64,000 bases of DNA, taken from positions 1,984,001 to 2,048,000 of the forward strand of contig NZ_BNEB01000003.1 in assembly GCF_016860545.1 (NCBI RefSeq). The letters are read 5' to 3'. A program made the translations under genes and the position numbers. The notes under the pieces are model-generated. The model was given only the letters and a program-made list of their open reading frames with translations, was not told the origin of the DNA and searched no databases. This DNA comes from Streptomyces asoensis. Its GTDB lineage: Bacteria; Actinomycetota; Actinomycetes; Streptomycetales; Streptomycetaceae. Shown here piece by piece: positions 45,189-51,849 of this stretch (its first letter is position 1; every line of letters begins with the position of its first letter).

Positions 45189-46078
45189 CACGCGACCTGA
45201 AGGCCGCGCTCGGCGCGCAGGGCGTCACGCAAGGTGCGGGCGTTGGCCGGGGAGGTGCGGACCTCGCGGCGGATGCCCTCGGCGGTCAGCCTGGCGTCCG
45301 GCCAATCGGCCGTCACCTTCCGCGCCTCGTCCAGCAGCTCATCCGGCCTGCGCTTCGGCCGAGGGGTACGGGCAACCTCGGGCACACGGCCCGTGGCCCG
45401 GCGCACTCGGGTCGACTCGGCGGCCACCGCGCGCCGCTCGATCGGCGTCACGGTCGGCTGCTCGATGGCCCGGACCGGCTTGGCCGGGATGGTCGACTTC
45501 AGGAAGCCGACGGCCACCGCGCGGGGCAGCGGCTTCACGTTCGGCGTGATCGGCGTGGGGGTCGATACTGTGAGGTCAGACCTAGACCGATTCATCTCTG
45601 TATTGGTCGATTCTTCCGCATTTTCGATCGGGAGTGTGATCGGGGTGGGGCGGTGGTGCAGCACCTTCGCCACGAGGTCCGAGCCGAAGTAGATCGATCC
45701 GACCGGAAGCGACGTGGCGAGCAGCACGAGCGCCCAGTTCGCCGGGTCCCAGTCGGCCAGTCGACCCCAGTCGACGGAGTGGCCGTGCAGCTCCGGGACC
45801 AGGCCGTGCACGTAGTTCAGCACGAGCGAGGCGATCGTGTAGGCGGCCAGCACCCGCAGCGCGAAGATGCGGTCCCGACCGACGAGCACGAGCGTGGCGA
45901 TCAGAGCTAGGGCCATCAGACCATCTACGACGAACGGATACAGCGTCGCGGCCGTGTGGTCGGCGCCGATGGCGCCCGCGATGTCCCGCAGGGCGTTCCA
46001 GGACACCCGGAAGGCCATGGTGACCACAGCGACCAGTGCGAGCACGAGGGCGGCGCGGCCCTTGCGGTGCAGGTTCAT
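45188..46078 (-). CDS. DUF2637 domain membrane protein
   Basis: A 296-residue protein. The first ~130 residues carry four hydrophobic segments (ALVLALVAVVTMAFRVSW; LYPFVVDGLMALALIATLVLV, split in reading) as in DUF2637, a family found almost only in actinomycete conjugative elements. The rest is cytosolic, basic and Pro/Thr-rich, ending in a small helical domain (LTAEGIRREVRTSPANARTL) that looks like a DNA-binding helix-turn-helix. A Spd-like role in intramycelial plasmid spread is inferred. Confidence 0.85.
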   Translation of the reverse strand: MNLHRKGRAALVLALVAVVTMAFRVSWNALRDIAGAIGADHTAATLYPFVVDGLMALALIATLVLVGRDRIFALRVLAAYTIASLVLNYVHGLVPELHGHSVDWGRLADWDPANWALVLLATSLPVGSIYFGSDLVAKVLHHRPTPITLPIENAEESTNTEMNRSRSDLTVSTPTPITPNVKPLPRAVAVGFLKSTIPAKPVRAIEQPTVTPIERRAVAAESTRVRRATGRVPEVARTPRPKRRPDELLDEARKVTADWPDARLTAEGIRREVRTSPANARTLRDALRAERGLQVA

Positions 46079-46338
46079 GCGATGCCGCCCGTCTGACCGG
46101 GCAGGCCGTTGATGTGGTCGCGGTGCGCGGCGAGCACACGTCGGCGTGCCCGGCGGATGCGCCGCTCGTCCAGCTCGCACGGCGTACGGTCGATGACGAT
46201 GATCTGCGCGTCCAGCAGCTCCATCTCCGCGCGGATGATGGGCATCTCCGCGTCGATGGCGTTCAGCTCGGCGTCCGTGGGCTCCATCCACGGCTCGAAC
46301 GCGGTAACAGCGTCCTGAACTGTGACGATGATGTTCAT
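46075..46338 (-). CDS. DUF6284-like small acidic protein
   Basis: An 87-residue protein with a hydrophobic start (MNIIVTVQDAVTAFEPW), a helical acidic centre (AELNAIDAEMPIIRAEMELLDAQI) and a basic Arg-rich helix near the end. Such small coiled-coil-like proteins beside DUF2637 genes are annotated DUF6284. It overlaps the DUF2637 gene by ATGA. Function unknown. Confidence 0.75.
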   Translation of the reverse strand: MNIIVTVQDAVTAFEPWMEPTDAELNAIDAEMPIIRAEMELLDAQIIVIDRTPCELDERRIRRARRRVLAAHRDHINGLPGQTGGIA

Positions 46339-46538
46339 TGGGTCGTGTTCTCCCTAGCAGGTGTCAACGGCCCGAACAGCGGCCCCGGTGTTCCAGCACC
46401 GGGGCCGCGCGCCGTTGTGGGGGAAGGGCCGCACGCGGGGCGTGCGGCGGGCCGCGCGGGTGGCGGCCGGTGCCCCGGGCCGGATCCGATCCGGCACCGT
46501 CGCGGCCCCGCCCCGAGGCGGCAGGTCCGGGGCGGGTG
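46339..46538. other. Intergenic gap with hairpin
   Basis: No gene is seen. A perfect hairpin lies at 46379-46408: 12-bp arms GCGGCCCCGGTG and complement, 6-base loop. It may end the RapZ-C transcript or attenuate the transfer operon. Confidence 0.6.
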
Positions 46539-46919
46539 TCAGCGCTGGACGACGTCCTTGCCCATGTCGCGGTGGCGGACGCTCACCGTGTGCCCGGCGG
46601 CCGTCAGCCGGGCGGCCAGGGCGCGGGCGAAGCTGGGGGCGCGGTGACGTCCACCGGCGCAGCCGTCGGCGACCGTGACCGTCCCGGCACTGGGACCGGA
46701 AGCGAACGCGTCCACGGCCGTAGCGGTCGCCTCCACCAGCGCAGCGATACCGGCCGTGCCCAGCACAGCGGCGCGCACCGGGGCGTCATCGGCGGTCATG
46801 TACCGCAGTTCCGGTGAGACGTGCGGGTCGCGGAAGTGGTGGCGCAGGTCGATGGTGAGGTGCGCGGCCGGCGGGGCGTCGTGCAGGTAGCCGAACGAGA
46901 CGATCTCGACAGTGCTCAT
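46539..46919 (-). CDS. Stand-alone RapZ C-terminal domain protein
   Basis: A 126-residue protein that matches only the C-terminal domain of RapZ: SFGYLHDAPPAAHLTIDLRHHFRDP (read in two parts) and GCAGGRHRAPSFA are the hallmarks. In full-length RapZ this domain binds RNA or glucosamine-6-phosphate; here the N-terminal P-loop kinase domain is absent. Such single domains recur in actinomycete mobile elements without known function. A 34-bp T-arm-like repeat lies 45 bases upstream of its ATG. Confidence 0.82.
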   Translation of the reverse strand: MSTVEIVSFGYLHDAPPAAHLTIDLRHHFRDPHVSPELRYMTADDAPVRAAVLGTAGIAALVEATATAVDAFASGPSAGTVTVADGCAGGRHRAPSFARALAARLTAAGHTVSVRHRDMGKDVVQR

Positions 46920-46963
46920 GCAGACTCCAGGGGAAAGAGGGTGGCCGGTGAGGCGTGCCCCGG

Positions 46964-46997
46964 CCGGGAGTCGAACCCGGCCTACGACCATCAGGGC
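46964..46997 (-). repeat. tRNA T-arm-like leader repeat, copy 1
   Basis: An exact 34-bp match to 47238-47271. On the minus strand it contains GGTTCGACTCC, the B-box consensus, inside a 7-bp stem (GGCCGGG with CCCGGCC). It lies 45 bases upstream of the RapZ-C start. Confidence 0.75.
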
Positions 46998-47009
46998 TGT
47001 CGGGGCGGG

Positions 47010-47192
47010 TCAGCGGCCCCGGCGCTCCAGCTCACGAGCAATGTCGTTCTGCGCGTTGATCGCGCTGAGCGCGTTGTGACCCCCGTCGCGCTCACGGGTG
47101 ATCAAGTCGTACTCCCGCCGCAGGTCGTCGCTGGTCCGGCCCTTGTTCAGGTCGGCGGAGGCTGCGGCGGAGGCGCTGTTACGGAAACGCAT
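47010..47192 (-). CDS. Small hypothetical AICE protein
   Basis: A 60-residue, highly charged, helical protein (YDLITRERDGGHNALSAIN; ARELERRGR at the end). No family recognised. AGGAG sits 9 bases before the ATG, and a T-arm-like leader repeat lies 46 bases upstream, as for the RapZ-C gene. Probably the first gene of the leftward operon. Confidence 0.6.
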   Translation of the reverse strand: MRFRNSASAAASADLNKGRTSDDLRREYDLITRERDGGHNALSAINAQNDIARELERRGR

Positions 47193-47237
47193 ATCGATCT
47201 CCTGTGGAGTGGGTGAGATGGGTCGTGCGCGCCCCGA

Positions 47238-47271
47238 CCGGGAGTCGAACCCGGCCTACGACCATCAGGGC
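47238..47271 (-). repeat. tRNA T-arm-like leader repeat, copy 2
   Basis: Second copy of the 34-bp repeat. One adjoining stem base changes (CCCGGTC instead of CCCGGCC) but leaves a G-U pair, so the hairpin is retained. No complete tRNA can be folded around it. Confidence 0.75.
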
Positions 47272-47466
47272 GAACGTGCAGTGCCATCACCGCCACAAAG
47301 GCGGATCCGGGCAGGTCACCCGGCCCGACATGGGAGGTCGGGGTGGTGAGCTGCACCCATCGACCGCACCTGTGCATGCGGCTGGGTCGGCACCCTGTTG
47401 AGTTCTCAATCAATGCGCGCTCACTTCGTACTCACCCCCGCGAGCGGGGACTTTCCTCCAGGCACA

Positions 47467-47527
47467 TCCCTAGGGTTCCCTAGGGTTCCCTGCGGTGTCA
47501 AGCGGTAAGGTAGGGAACCTCAGGGAA
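47467..47527. promoter_or_regulatory. GntR (KorSA-like) operator cluster and promoter
   Basis: AGGGTTCCCT occurs twice in tandem (47471-47491) and in inverse form as TAGGGAACCT (47511-47520), with CAGGGAAG after it. A TAAGGT -10-like box (47506-47511) lies between. This is the arrangement expected for an autorepressing KorSA-type regulator. Confidence 0.6.
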
Positions 47528-47549
47528 GTAACGACAGGGAGCGGGCGAC

Positions 47550-48308
47550 ATGGCAGGCCAGGCCGACAATCGGGCGCCGTACGCGAGGATTGCCGCCCAC
47601 TACACGGGGCTGATCACGTCTGGTCAGCTACAGCCGGGCTCGCTCTTGCCGAGCATCAAGAACCTCGCCGAAGAGTGGAAAGTAAGCACCGCGACAGCAG
47701 AGAAAGCCCTGCGCAAGCTGCGCAACGACGGTCTTGTGCGAGGGATCCACGGGATTGGGACGGAAGTCCTGGATCACCCGGCGCCGATGTCTTCAGGGTC
47801 TCAGCGCCAGGATCGGGGACGCCGAACCGGGTCTAGCTGGGGAGCTGGCGAACGGTCCGACTCGCATCAGGCCGGCGTGGTTGCTGCGCCCGCTGAAGTG
47901 TCGCAAGCGCTGGACATCCCGCCTGGCTCCGATGTGATCCGGCGGAGCCGGGTGTACCGAGACCGGCACGGCATCGTGGCCCACAGCACGTCATGGATCC
48001 CCGCTCGTTACGCGAAGCTGATCCCTCAACTGGCAGCGAGCGAGCGCCTGACGGGCGGAACCTCACTCCAGCTTATTGCCGAAGCGACTGGCCACCCCAT
48101 CAGTCACCGCATCGACTCTGCTTCGGCCCGCCTGCTTACGCAGGAGTACGCACGGCTCTTGGAGTTGGATCCCGACAACCTGCCGTCAGAACCGGTAGTT
48201 GTGATGACGGCGAAGTTCGTCGACAGTGAGGGCAACATCGTGGAATACGGAGTAGATCTTGGAGGGCCCGGCCGGACATGGCGCACGGAATCGGAGGTCT
48301 CCCCGTGA
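47550..48308 (+). CDS. GntR/UTRA family transcriptional regulator (KorSA-like)
   Basis: A 252-residue regulator. The N-terminal winged helix (YTGLITSGQLQPGSLLPSIK; VSTATAEKALRKLRNDGLV) binds DNA; the C-terminal UTRA domain (about 110-245) binds a small ligand. KorSA of pSAM2 is of this type and keeps transfer genes silent. The operator cluster is just upstream. Its stop overlaps the kinase gene by GTGA, so the two are made together. The ligand is unknown. Confidence 0.9.
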   Translation: MAGQADNRAPYARIAAHYTGLITSGQLQPGSLLPSIKNLAEEWKVSTATAEKALRKLRNDGLVRGIHGIGTEVLDHPAPMSSGSQRQDRGRRTGSSWGAGERSDSHQAGVVAAPAEVSQALDIPPGSDVIRRSRVYRDRHGIVAHSTSWIPARYAKLIPQLAASERLTGGTSLQLIAEATGHPISHRIDSASARLLTQEYARLLELDPDNLPSEPVVVMTAKFVDSEGNIVEYGVDLGGPGRTWRTESEVSP

Positions 48309-48982
48309 CGGGCATGGATGACACGCTCATGAGTGTGCTTGAGGATCGACTAGCTGCACTGCTTGGGGCTCGCAGGGCTGGCACAATCACGCCCGAAGCC
48401 GAAGCAGAGCTGGCCGCCATCTCCCGAACCATGACGAGACCGATGCACCCTCGCCCGCCTTTTTGTGTCCTTATGGCTGGACTCCCCGGGTCCGGCAAGA
48501 CAACTTTGTCCCGTGCTCTCACGGACCGCGGGTTTAAGCGGTTGTGCCCGGATGAGGAAATGTTCCGTCGGCACGGCGTCTACGGAGTGGACTTCCCCCG
48601 AGGCGTCTTCCCTACGCTTGAGAAGCCGGTCCTGGAAGACGTGGCGGTCGACCTAGAGCAGCAGCTCAAGGCAGGCCGCGACGTTGTTGTTGACCATGGA
48701 TTTTGGACGCCCGAGGACCGGGCGAGGTGGCGCGACATTGCGATTGATGCCGGTGCCATGCCGATACTCGTCTACCTCGCAGCCAGCCACGATCAGTTGT
48801 GGGCCAGGATCAGCAAGCGCAACGCCGACCACGCGAATGACCCCAACTCGATCTACTTCTCGGAGAGTGACCTTCAGCGATACCGCACCCGATTCGTCCC
48901 TCCTGAGGCAGACGAGCCGCACACCCTGTACGAAGGCGATACGGCGGTCGTGATCACCGCCTTGAAAGCCGCCCGATCCTAG
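48305..48982 (+). CDS. Zeta-toxin-like P-loop kinase
   Basis: A 225-residue P-loop protein: Walker A GLPGSGKTTLSRAL at about residue 61, LCPDEEMFRRHG (the D-E-x-R-type substrate loop), a Walker B-like VVVDHGFW, and the lid ARISKRNADHAND. It resembles zeta-toxin/chloramphenicol-phosphotransferase-like kinases that phosphorylate small molecules. GGAGGT lies 5 bases before the GTG. Coupling to the regulator suggests an element-control role; an antitoxin is not evident. Confidence 0.8.
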   Translation: MTGMDDTLMSVLEDRLAALLGARRAGTITPEAEAELAAISRTMTRPMHPRPPFCVLMAGLPGSGKTTLSRALTDRGFKRLCPDEEMFRRHGVYGVDFPRGVFPTLEKPVLEDVAVDLEQQLKAGRDVVVDHGFWTPEDRARWRDIAIDAGAMPILVYLAASHDQLWARISKRNADHANDPNSIYFSESDLQRYRTRFVPPEADEPHTLYEGDTAVVITALKAARS

Positions 48983-49201
48983 AGCGCAGCCTCTACGCTG
49001 GCCGGGTGACGTGGTGGAGCGCGGCGCACGTACGCAATGGGCAGGGATAGCAATCATCATGCCGACGAACCTCGTGCACAACGTTAGGGCGCCGCAATAC
49101 CCCAAGGCCACCATACTGATTGATGCAATTCAGTCCTAGTCAGTCAAAATGTGCCTCACTTGCAGGTACCCGTTCCGCGAGCCTATACAGGATGGAGAAA
49201 C
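48983..49201. other. Low-GC gap
   Basis: No gene recognised. GC content drops here compared with the rest of the element and stays low to about 50000. Confidence 0.5.
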
Positions 49202-49444
49202 GTGAAGAATGAAATTGTGCACAATACCGTTCCCGGAGTGGATCATGCGGCCGGCCCAGGGTGCACCTGCCCTAAAGCGCCCTGCGGTGGATCGATTTAT
49301 GACGACGAGATCACTCCAACGTGTCCATATCATCGCCTTGAACCGGTTCAAGCTATGCATTATTCGAGCGATTGCCCCGGTCCCCCGAAAGGGAAGAACG
49401 CTGGGAGGGTTGGCTTGATGCGATTTTTTAAGAGTCGAGGCTAG
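49202..49444 (+). CDS. Cys-rich small hypothetical protein
   Basis: An 80-residue protein with CTCPKAPCGG, CPYHR and CPGPP motifs, giving six cysteines and several histidines that could hold zinc. Similar small proteins ending in a CPGP motif occur in other streptomycete elements. The GTG start follows GGATGGAG. Codon use is much less GC-biased than in neighbouring genes, suggesting recent acquisition. Function unknown. Confidence 0.6.
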   Translation: MKNEIVHNTVPGVDHAAGPGCTCPKAPCGGSIYDDEITPTCPYHRLEPVQAMHYSSDCPGPPKGKNAGRVGLMRFFKSRG

Positions 49445-49670
49445 GATCTATTCGGGTGTCCTGGAGGTCTCAACCTCCCTCCTGGGCGTGAAAAGCGCCA
49501 GACCCCGATTATTGCAAATCGGGCAAAAAGCCCAAAAATCTTCGGTTGTGGCTGGATTGAACATGGCTGATTGGCTGATATTCGGCACGAACGGAGCGGC
49601 TTAGGTGTGTAATGATGCATAGGTCAGGCAATAGGTATCACTATGCGTTTTACAGGCTTGGAGGAGTTCG
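49445..49670. other. AT-rich gap
   Basis: This is unusually AT-rich for the window. A small inverted repeat, GGAGGT near 49460 with ACCTCC near 49473, and the promoter of the small secreted protein are likely contents; no gene is seen. Confidence 0.45.
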
Positions 49671-49982
49671 ATGAAGAAGCGGGCGAAAGCTCTATCTGCC
49701 GGATTTTCGATCGGAGTGTCCGCCTTTGCGATAGCTGTTCTGGCTGCGACTTCCGCGTCGGCCGCCATCAACCCTTTGTCGTGGCACGTCAATAAATCCA
49801 AACTTTACTGTGGCAATCTGCCTACCCGAACGCCTGTGGAGCAGATGTATAAGGCGGCGTGCGATGACGCGCTCTTTAAAATGCAGGTAGACGTCCTAAC
49901 GAAGCAGACCCAGCAGGCTTGGACTGCTGCTGAAACTGCTCGCTATGCATCGAGTTTGAATTGGCCCGGTCCCGGCCACTGA
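49671..49982 (+). CDS. Small secreted protein, cargo of the element
   Basis: A 103-residue protein with a clear signal peptide (MKKRAKALSAGF, hydrophobic core, cleavage near SASAA at about residue 32). The mature part (~70 residues) has two Cys (LYCGN and KAACDD), which could form a disulfide, and a helical QVDVLTKQTQQAWTAAETAR segment. GGAGGAG lies 5 bases before the ATG. GC content is low. No family recognised; a role in envelope, competition or immunity would be speculation. Confidence 0.65.
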   Translation: MKKRAKALSAGFSIGVSAFAIAVLAATSASAAINPLSWHVNKSKLYCGNLPTRTPVEQMYKAACDDALFKMQVDVLTKQTQQAWTAAETARYASSLNWPGPGH

Positions 49983-50231
49983 CGTTCCGAGTGTCCGGCA
50001 AATTCGCAATAACTCGCCTTGTGAATTAGGGATGACGTCCCCTGCCGTGTGATGCTCGATGCCGTCGTGATCGAAGACGACCTGCGGATCGATGTGAAGC
50101 TGCTACGGCTGCGACAGTGGGTCAGGGTATGGCTGACCAGCGATGAGCGGACCTGACCGTTTCCCCCAGGTGTTCCCCAGTCTTGAACTGGCAGGGGGAA
50201 ACCCCAGGCCGCGCGGTACAACCGCGGCCCG
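49983..50231. other. Right-end gap of the element
   Basis: A 34-codon frame (50052-50156) with IEDDLRIDVKLLRLRQW may be a gene remnant. Near 50164-50179 lies a copy of the left-end motif CCCCCAGGTGTTCCCC, a possible integrase arm site. Confidence 0.45.
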
Positions 50232-50288
50232 CTGTAAATCTGCCGGCTCAGCCTTCCCAGGTTCGAATCCTGGCGCCGCCACGCTGAG
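50232..50288. repeat. attR core (57-bp direct repeat)
   Basis: An exact copy of 36527-36583, containing the 3' half of tRNA-Tyr without its 5' half. It marks the right end of the integrated element. Confidence 0.93.
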
Positions 50289-50292
50289 AGAG

Positions 50293-50334
50293 GAAACCCC
50301 TCCGAACTGCGACAACGCAGAGCGGAGGGGTTTC
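50293..50334 (+). terminator. Original chromosomal tRNA-Tyr terminator
   Basis: Arms GAAACCCCTCCG and complement enclose a second small stem (CTGCG/CGCAG), followed by TTCTTCG. It resembles the terminator after attL in its outer sequence but has a different centre. Confidence 0.8.
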
Positions 50335-50366
50335 TTCGTGTGCGCGGGCAGGAGCACGACGACGGG

Positions 50367-50681
50367 TCATCCGTCCTTCCCGGGGGAGTCCTCCGGGGGC
50401 TCCGCCGTCCGCGCCGGGGGCGTCTTCGCCGCCGTTTTCACCTCCGCCTCGACGTCGTTGCGCGGGCGGCCCTCGTCCCTGGCGTACTCGGTCACCGTCG
50501 CCTGCACGTCACGGGCGAGGTCCCGCCAGGCGCGCCAGGCGGTTTCGTAGGTGTCGGTCTGGATGTCCGACCAGGGGGCGGCCGTGGGCGCGCCGTACGC
50601 GTCGCGCAGCGCTTCGACCCTCGCGTGTGCCTCGTCGGCCGCGCGTTGCTTCTCCACGAGTTCCTCGAAGGTATGTGCCAC
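50367..50681 (-). CDS. Small hypothetical protein
   Basis: A 104-residue, mostly helical, charged protein (FEELVEKQRAADEAHARVEAL) with a Pro/Glu/Lys-rich C-terminus; looks cytosolic and coiled-coil-like. The GTG start at 50681 has only a weak ribosome site. It belongs to the core chromosome just outside attR. No function recognised. Confidence 0.65.
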   Translation of the reverse strand: MAHTFEELVEKQRAADEAHARVEALRDAYGAPTAAPWSDIQTDTYETAWRAWRDLARDVQATVTEYARDEGRPRNDVEAEVKTAAKTPPARTAEPPEDSPGKDG

Positions 50682-50779
50682 GTGTACGGATGCTAGGGAG
50701 GTCACCGCACTTCCGCGCGGCGAGCGGGGCGCGTCCCGTCGCGGGGTACCCGCGTGGCCCACTGGGGCAGACTGGCCGT

Positions 50780-51001
50780 ATGCCCAGCGCGTCCAGCCGT
50801 CGCAGAACCTGCCCCGCATGCCGTCGCGAGATCGCCGTCGTCGCCGGACGGTTCGCGCGGCACGACCCGCCGGGAGCGCGGGAGGCCGGGGAACTCGTGT
50901 CCTGCCCCGGCTCGCGCAGCTCCGCGCAACTGGGTGCCGCGCAACCGTCGTTGGACGGCTACGTGGTCCCGGAGTTCCCCGGTCAGCTGCCCCTCTTCTG
51001 A
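50780..51001 (+). CDS. Small zinc-finger-like protein
   Basis: A 73-residue protein with CPACRREIAVVAGRFARHD near the start and a later single Cys in LVSCPGS, giving a possible Cys3-His zinc site. The ending EFPGQLPLF is typical of conserved streptomycete versions. Divergent from the preceding gene. Function unknown. Confidence 0.65.
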   Translation: MPSASSRRRTCPACRREIAVVAGRFARHDPPGAREAGELVSCPGSRSSAQLGAAQPSLDGYVVPEFPGQLPLF

Positions 51002-51018
51002 CGTGCTCCGCCGCCGGG

Positions 51019-51675
51019 TCAGTTCCCCGCGACGGCCTTGACCGCCACCGCCACCGGCGCCGAGCCGCTGATGAGCTCCAGGGTGAGGCCGGACGTCGCC
51101 GGGCTGTCCAGCAGCTCCGCCAGGACCGCGGCCACGTCGTCGCGCGGGACGGGGCCGCGGCCCGTGCGGGCCTCCAGACGGACCAGTCCGGTGCCGGCGT
51201 CGTCGGTGAGCGCGCCGGGGCGCAGGATCGTCCAGTCGAGGGATTCCAGGCCCTGTACGTACGCGTCCGCCTCGCCCTTGGCGCGCTGGTAGACGTCGAA
51301 GACGTCGTCGCCCTCGTGGTGCGGGTCCGCGCCCATGGAGGAGACGACCACGAAGCGCCGTACGCCCGCGCGGACCGCTGCGTCCGCGAACAGCACGGCC
51401 GCGCCCCGGTCCACGGTGTCCTTGCGGGCCGTCCCGCTGTTCGGTCCCGCGCCCGCCGCGAACACCGCCGCGTCCGCGCCGCGCAGTTGGTCCGCGACCT
51501 CCTCGACGGACGCCGACTCCAGGTCCAGGACGACCGGTTCGGCGCCCGCCGCCCGCAGGTCGTCGCCCTGCTCGGGTTTGCGGATGATCCCCGCGACCTC
51601 GTCCCCGCGCGCGGCGAGCAGACGCTCCAGCCGCAGCGCGATCTGACCATGACCACCAGCGATGACAATGCGCAT
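51019..51675 (-). CDS. NAD(P)-binding SDR-like protein
   Basis: A 218-residue atypical SDR. The Rossmann loop is GGHGQIALRL near the start; VVVSSMGADP and WTILRPGALTDD fit the NAD(P)H-binding (PF13460) family of YwnB/flavin-reductase type. It probably binds NAD(P)H, but a catalytic Tyr-Lys pair is not obvious, so it could be a sensor. ATG 51675 begins the beta-strand RIVIAGG. Confidence 0.88.
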   Translation of the reverse strand: MRIVIAGGHGQIALRLERLLAARGDEVAGIIRKPEQGDDLRAAGAEPVVLDLESASVEEVADQLRGADAAVFAAGAGPNSGTARKDTVDRGAAVLFADAAVRAGVRRFVVVSSMGADPHHEGDDVFDVYQRAKGEADAYVQGLESLDWTILRPGALTDDAGTGLVRLEARTGRGPVPRDDVAAVLAELLDSPATSGLTLELISGSAPVAVAVKAVAGN

Positions 51676-51849
51676 GCCTTCGACCGTACGCCCGGACCCG
51701 CCCGTCCGCCGTACGACTTCGGTCAAGATCCGACCGGTTGCCTCCGCTTCGCCCCGGTGGCTCCTTCCCCCGCGTCTTCCCTCGAGTCACAGACCGAGCC
51801 CGTCCCACTGCCCGCCGCTCGCCGTCCCGCCGCTCGCCGTCCCGCCGTC

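Larger units (their letters stand above)
47193..47549. other. Divergent control region of the element
   Basis: No gene is seen. It holds the second T-arm-like repeat, a perfect CCGCC/GGCGG hairpin near 47300-47314, and the GntR operator cluster. Promoters for both the leftward transfer/replication operon and the rightward regulator must lie here. Confidence 0.65.

Noticed and set aside
47226..47345. A complete tRNA gene around the B-box repeat
   Set aside because: A T-arm and a possible acceptor can be paired, but spacing to a D-arm and anticodon arm is wrong (about 112 bases, 11 bases before the D-like arm), so I list only a T-arm-like leader.
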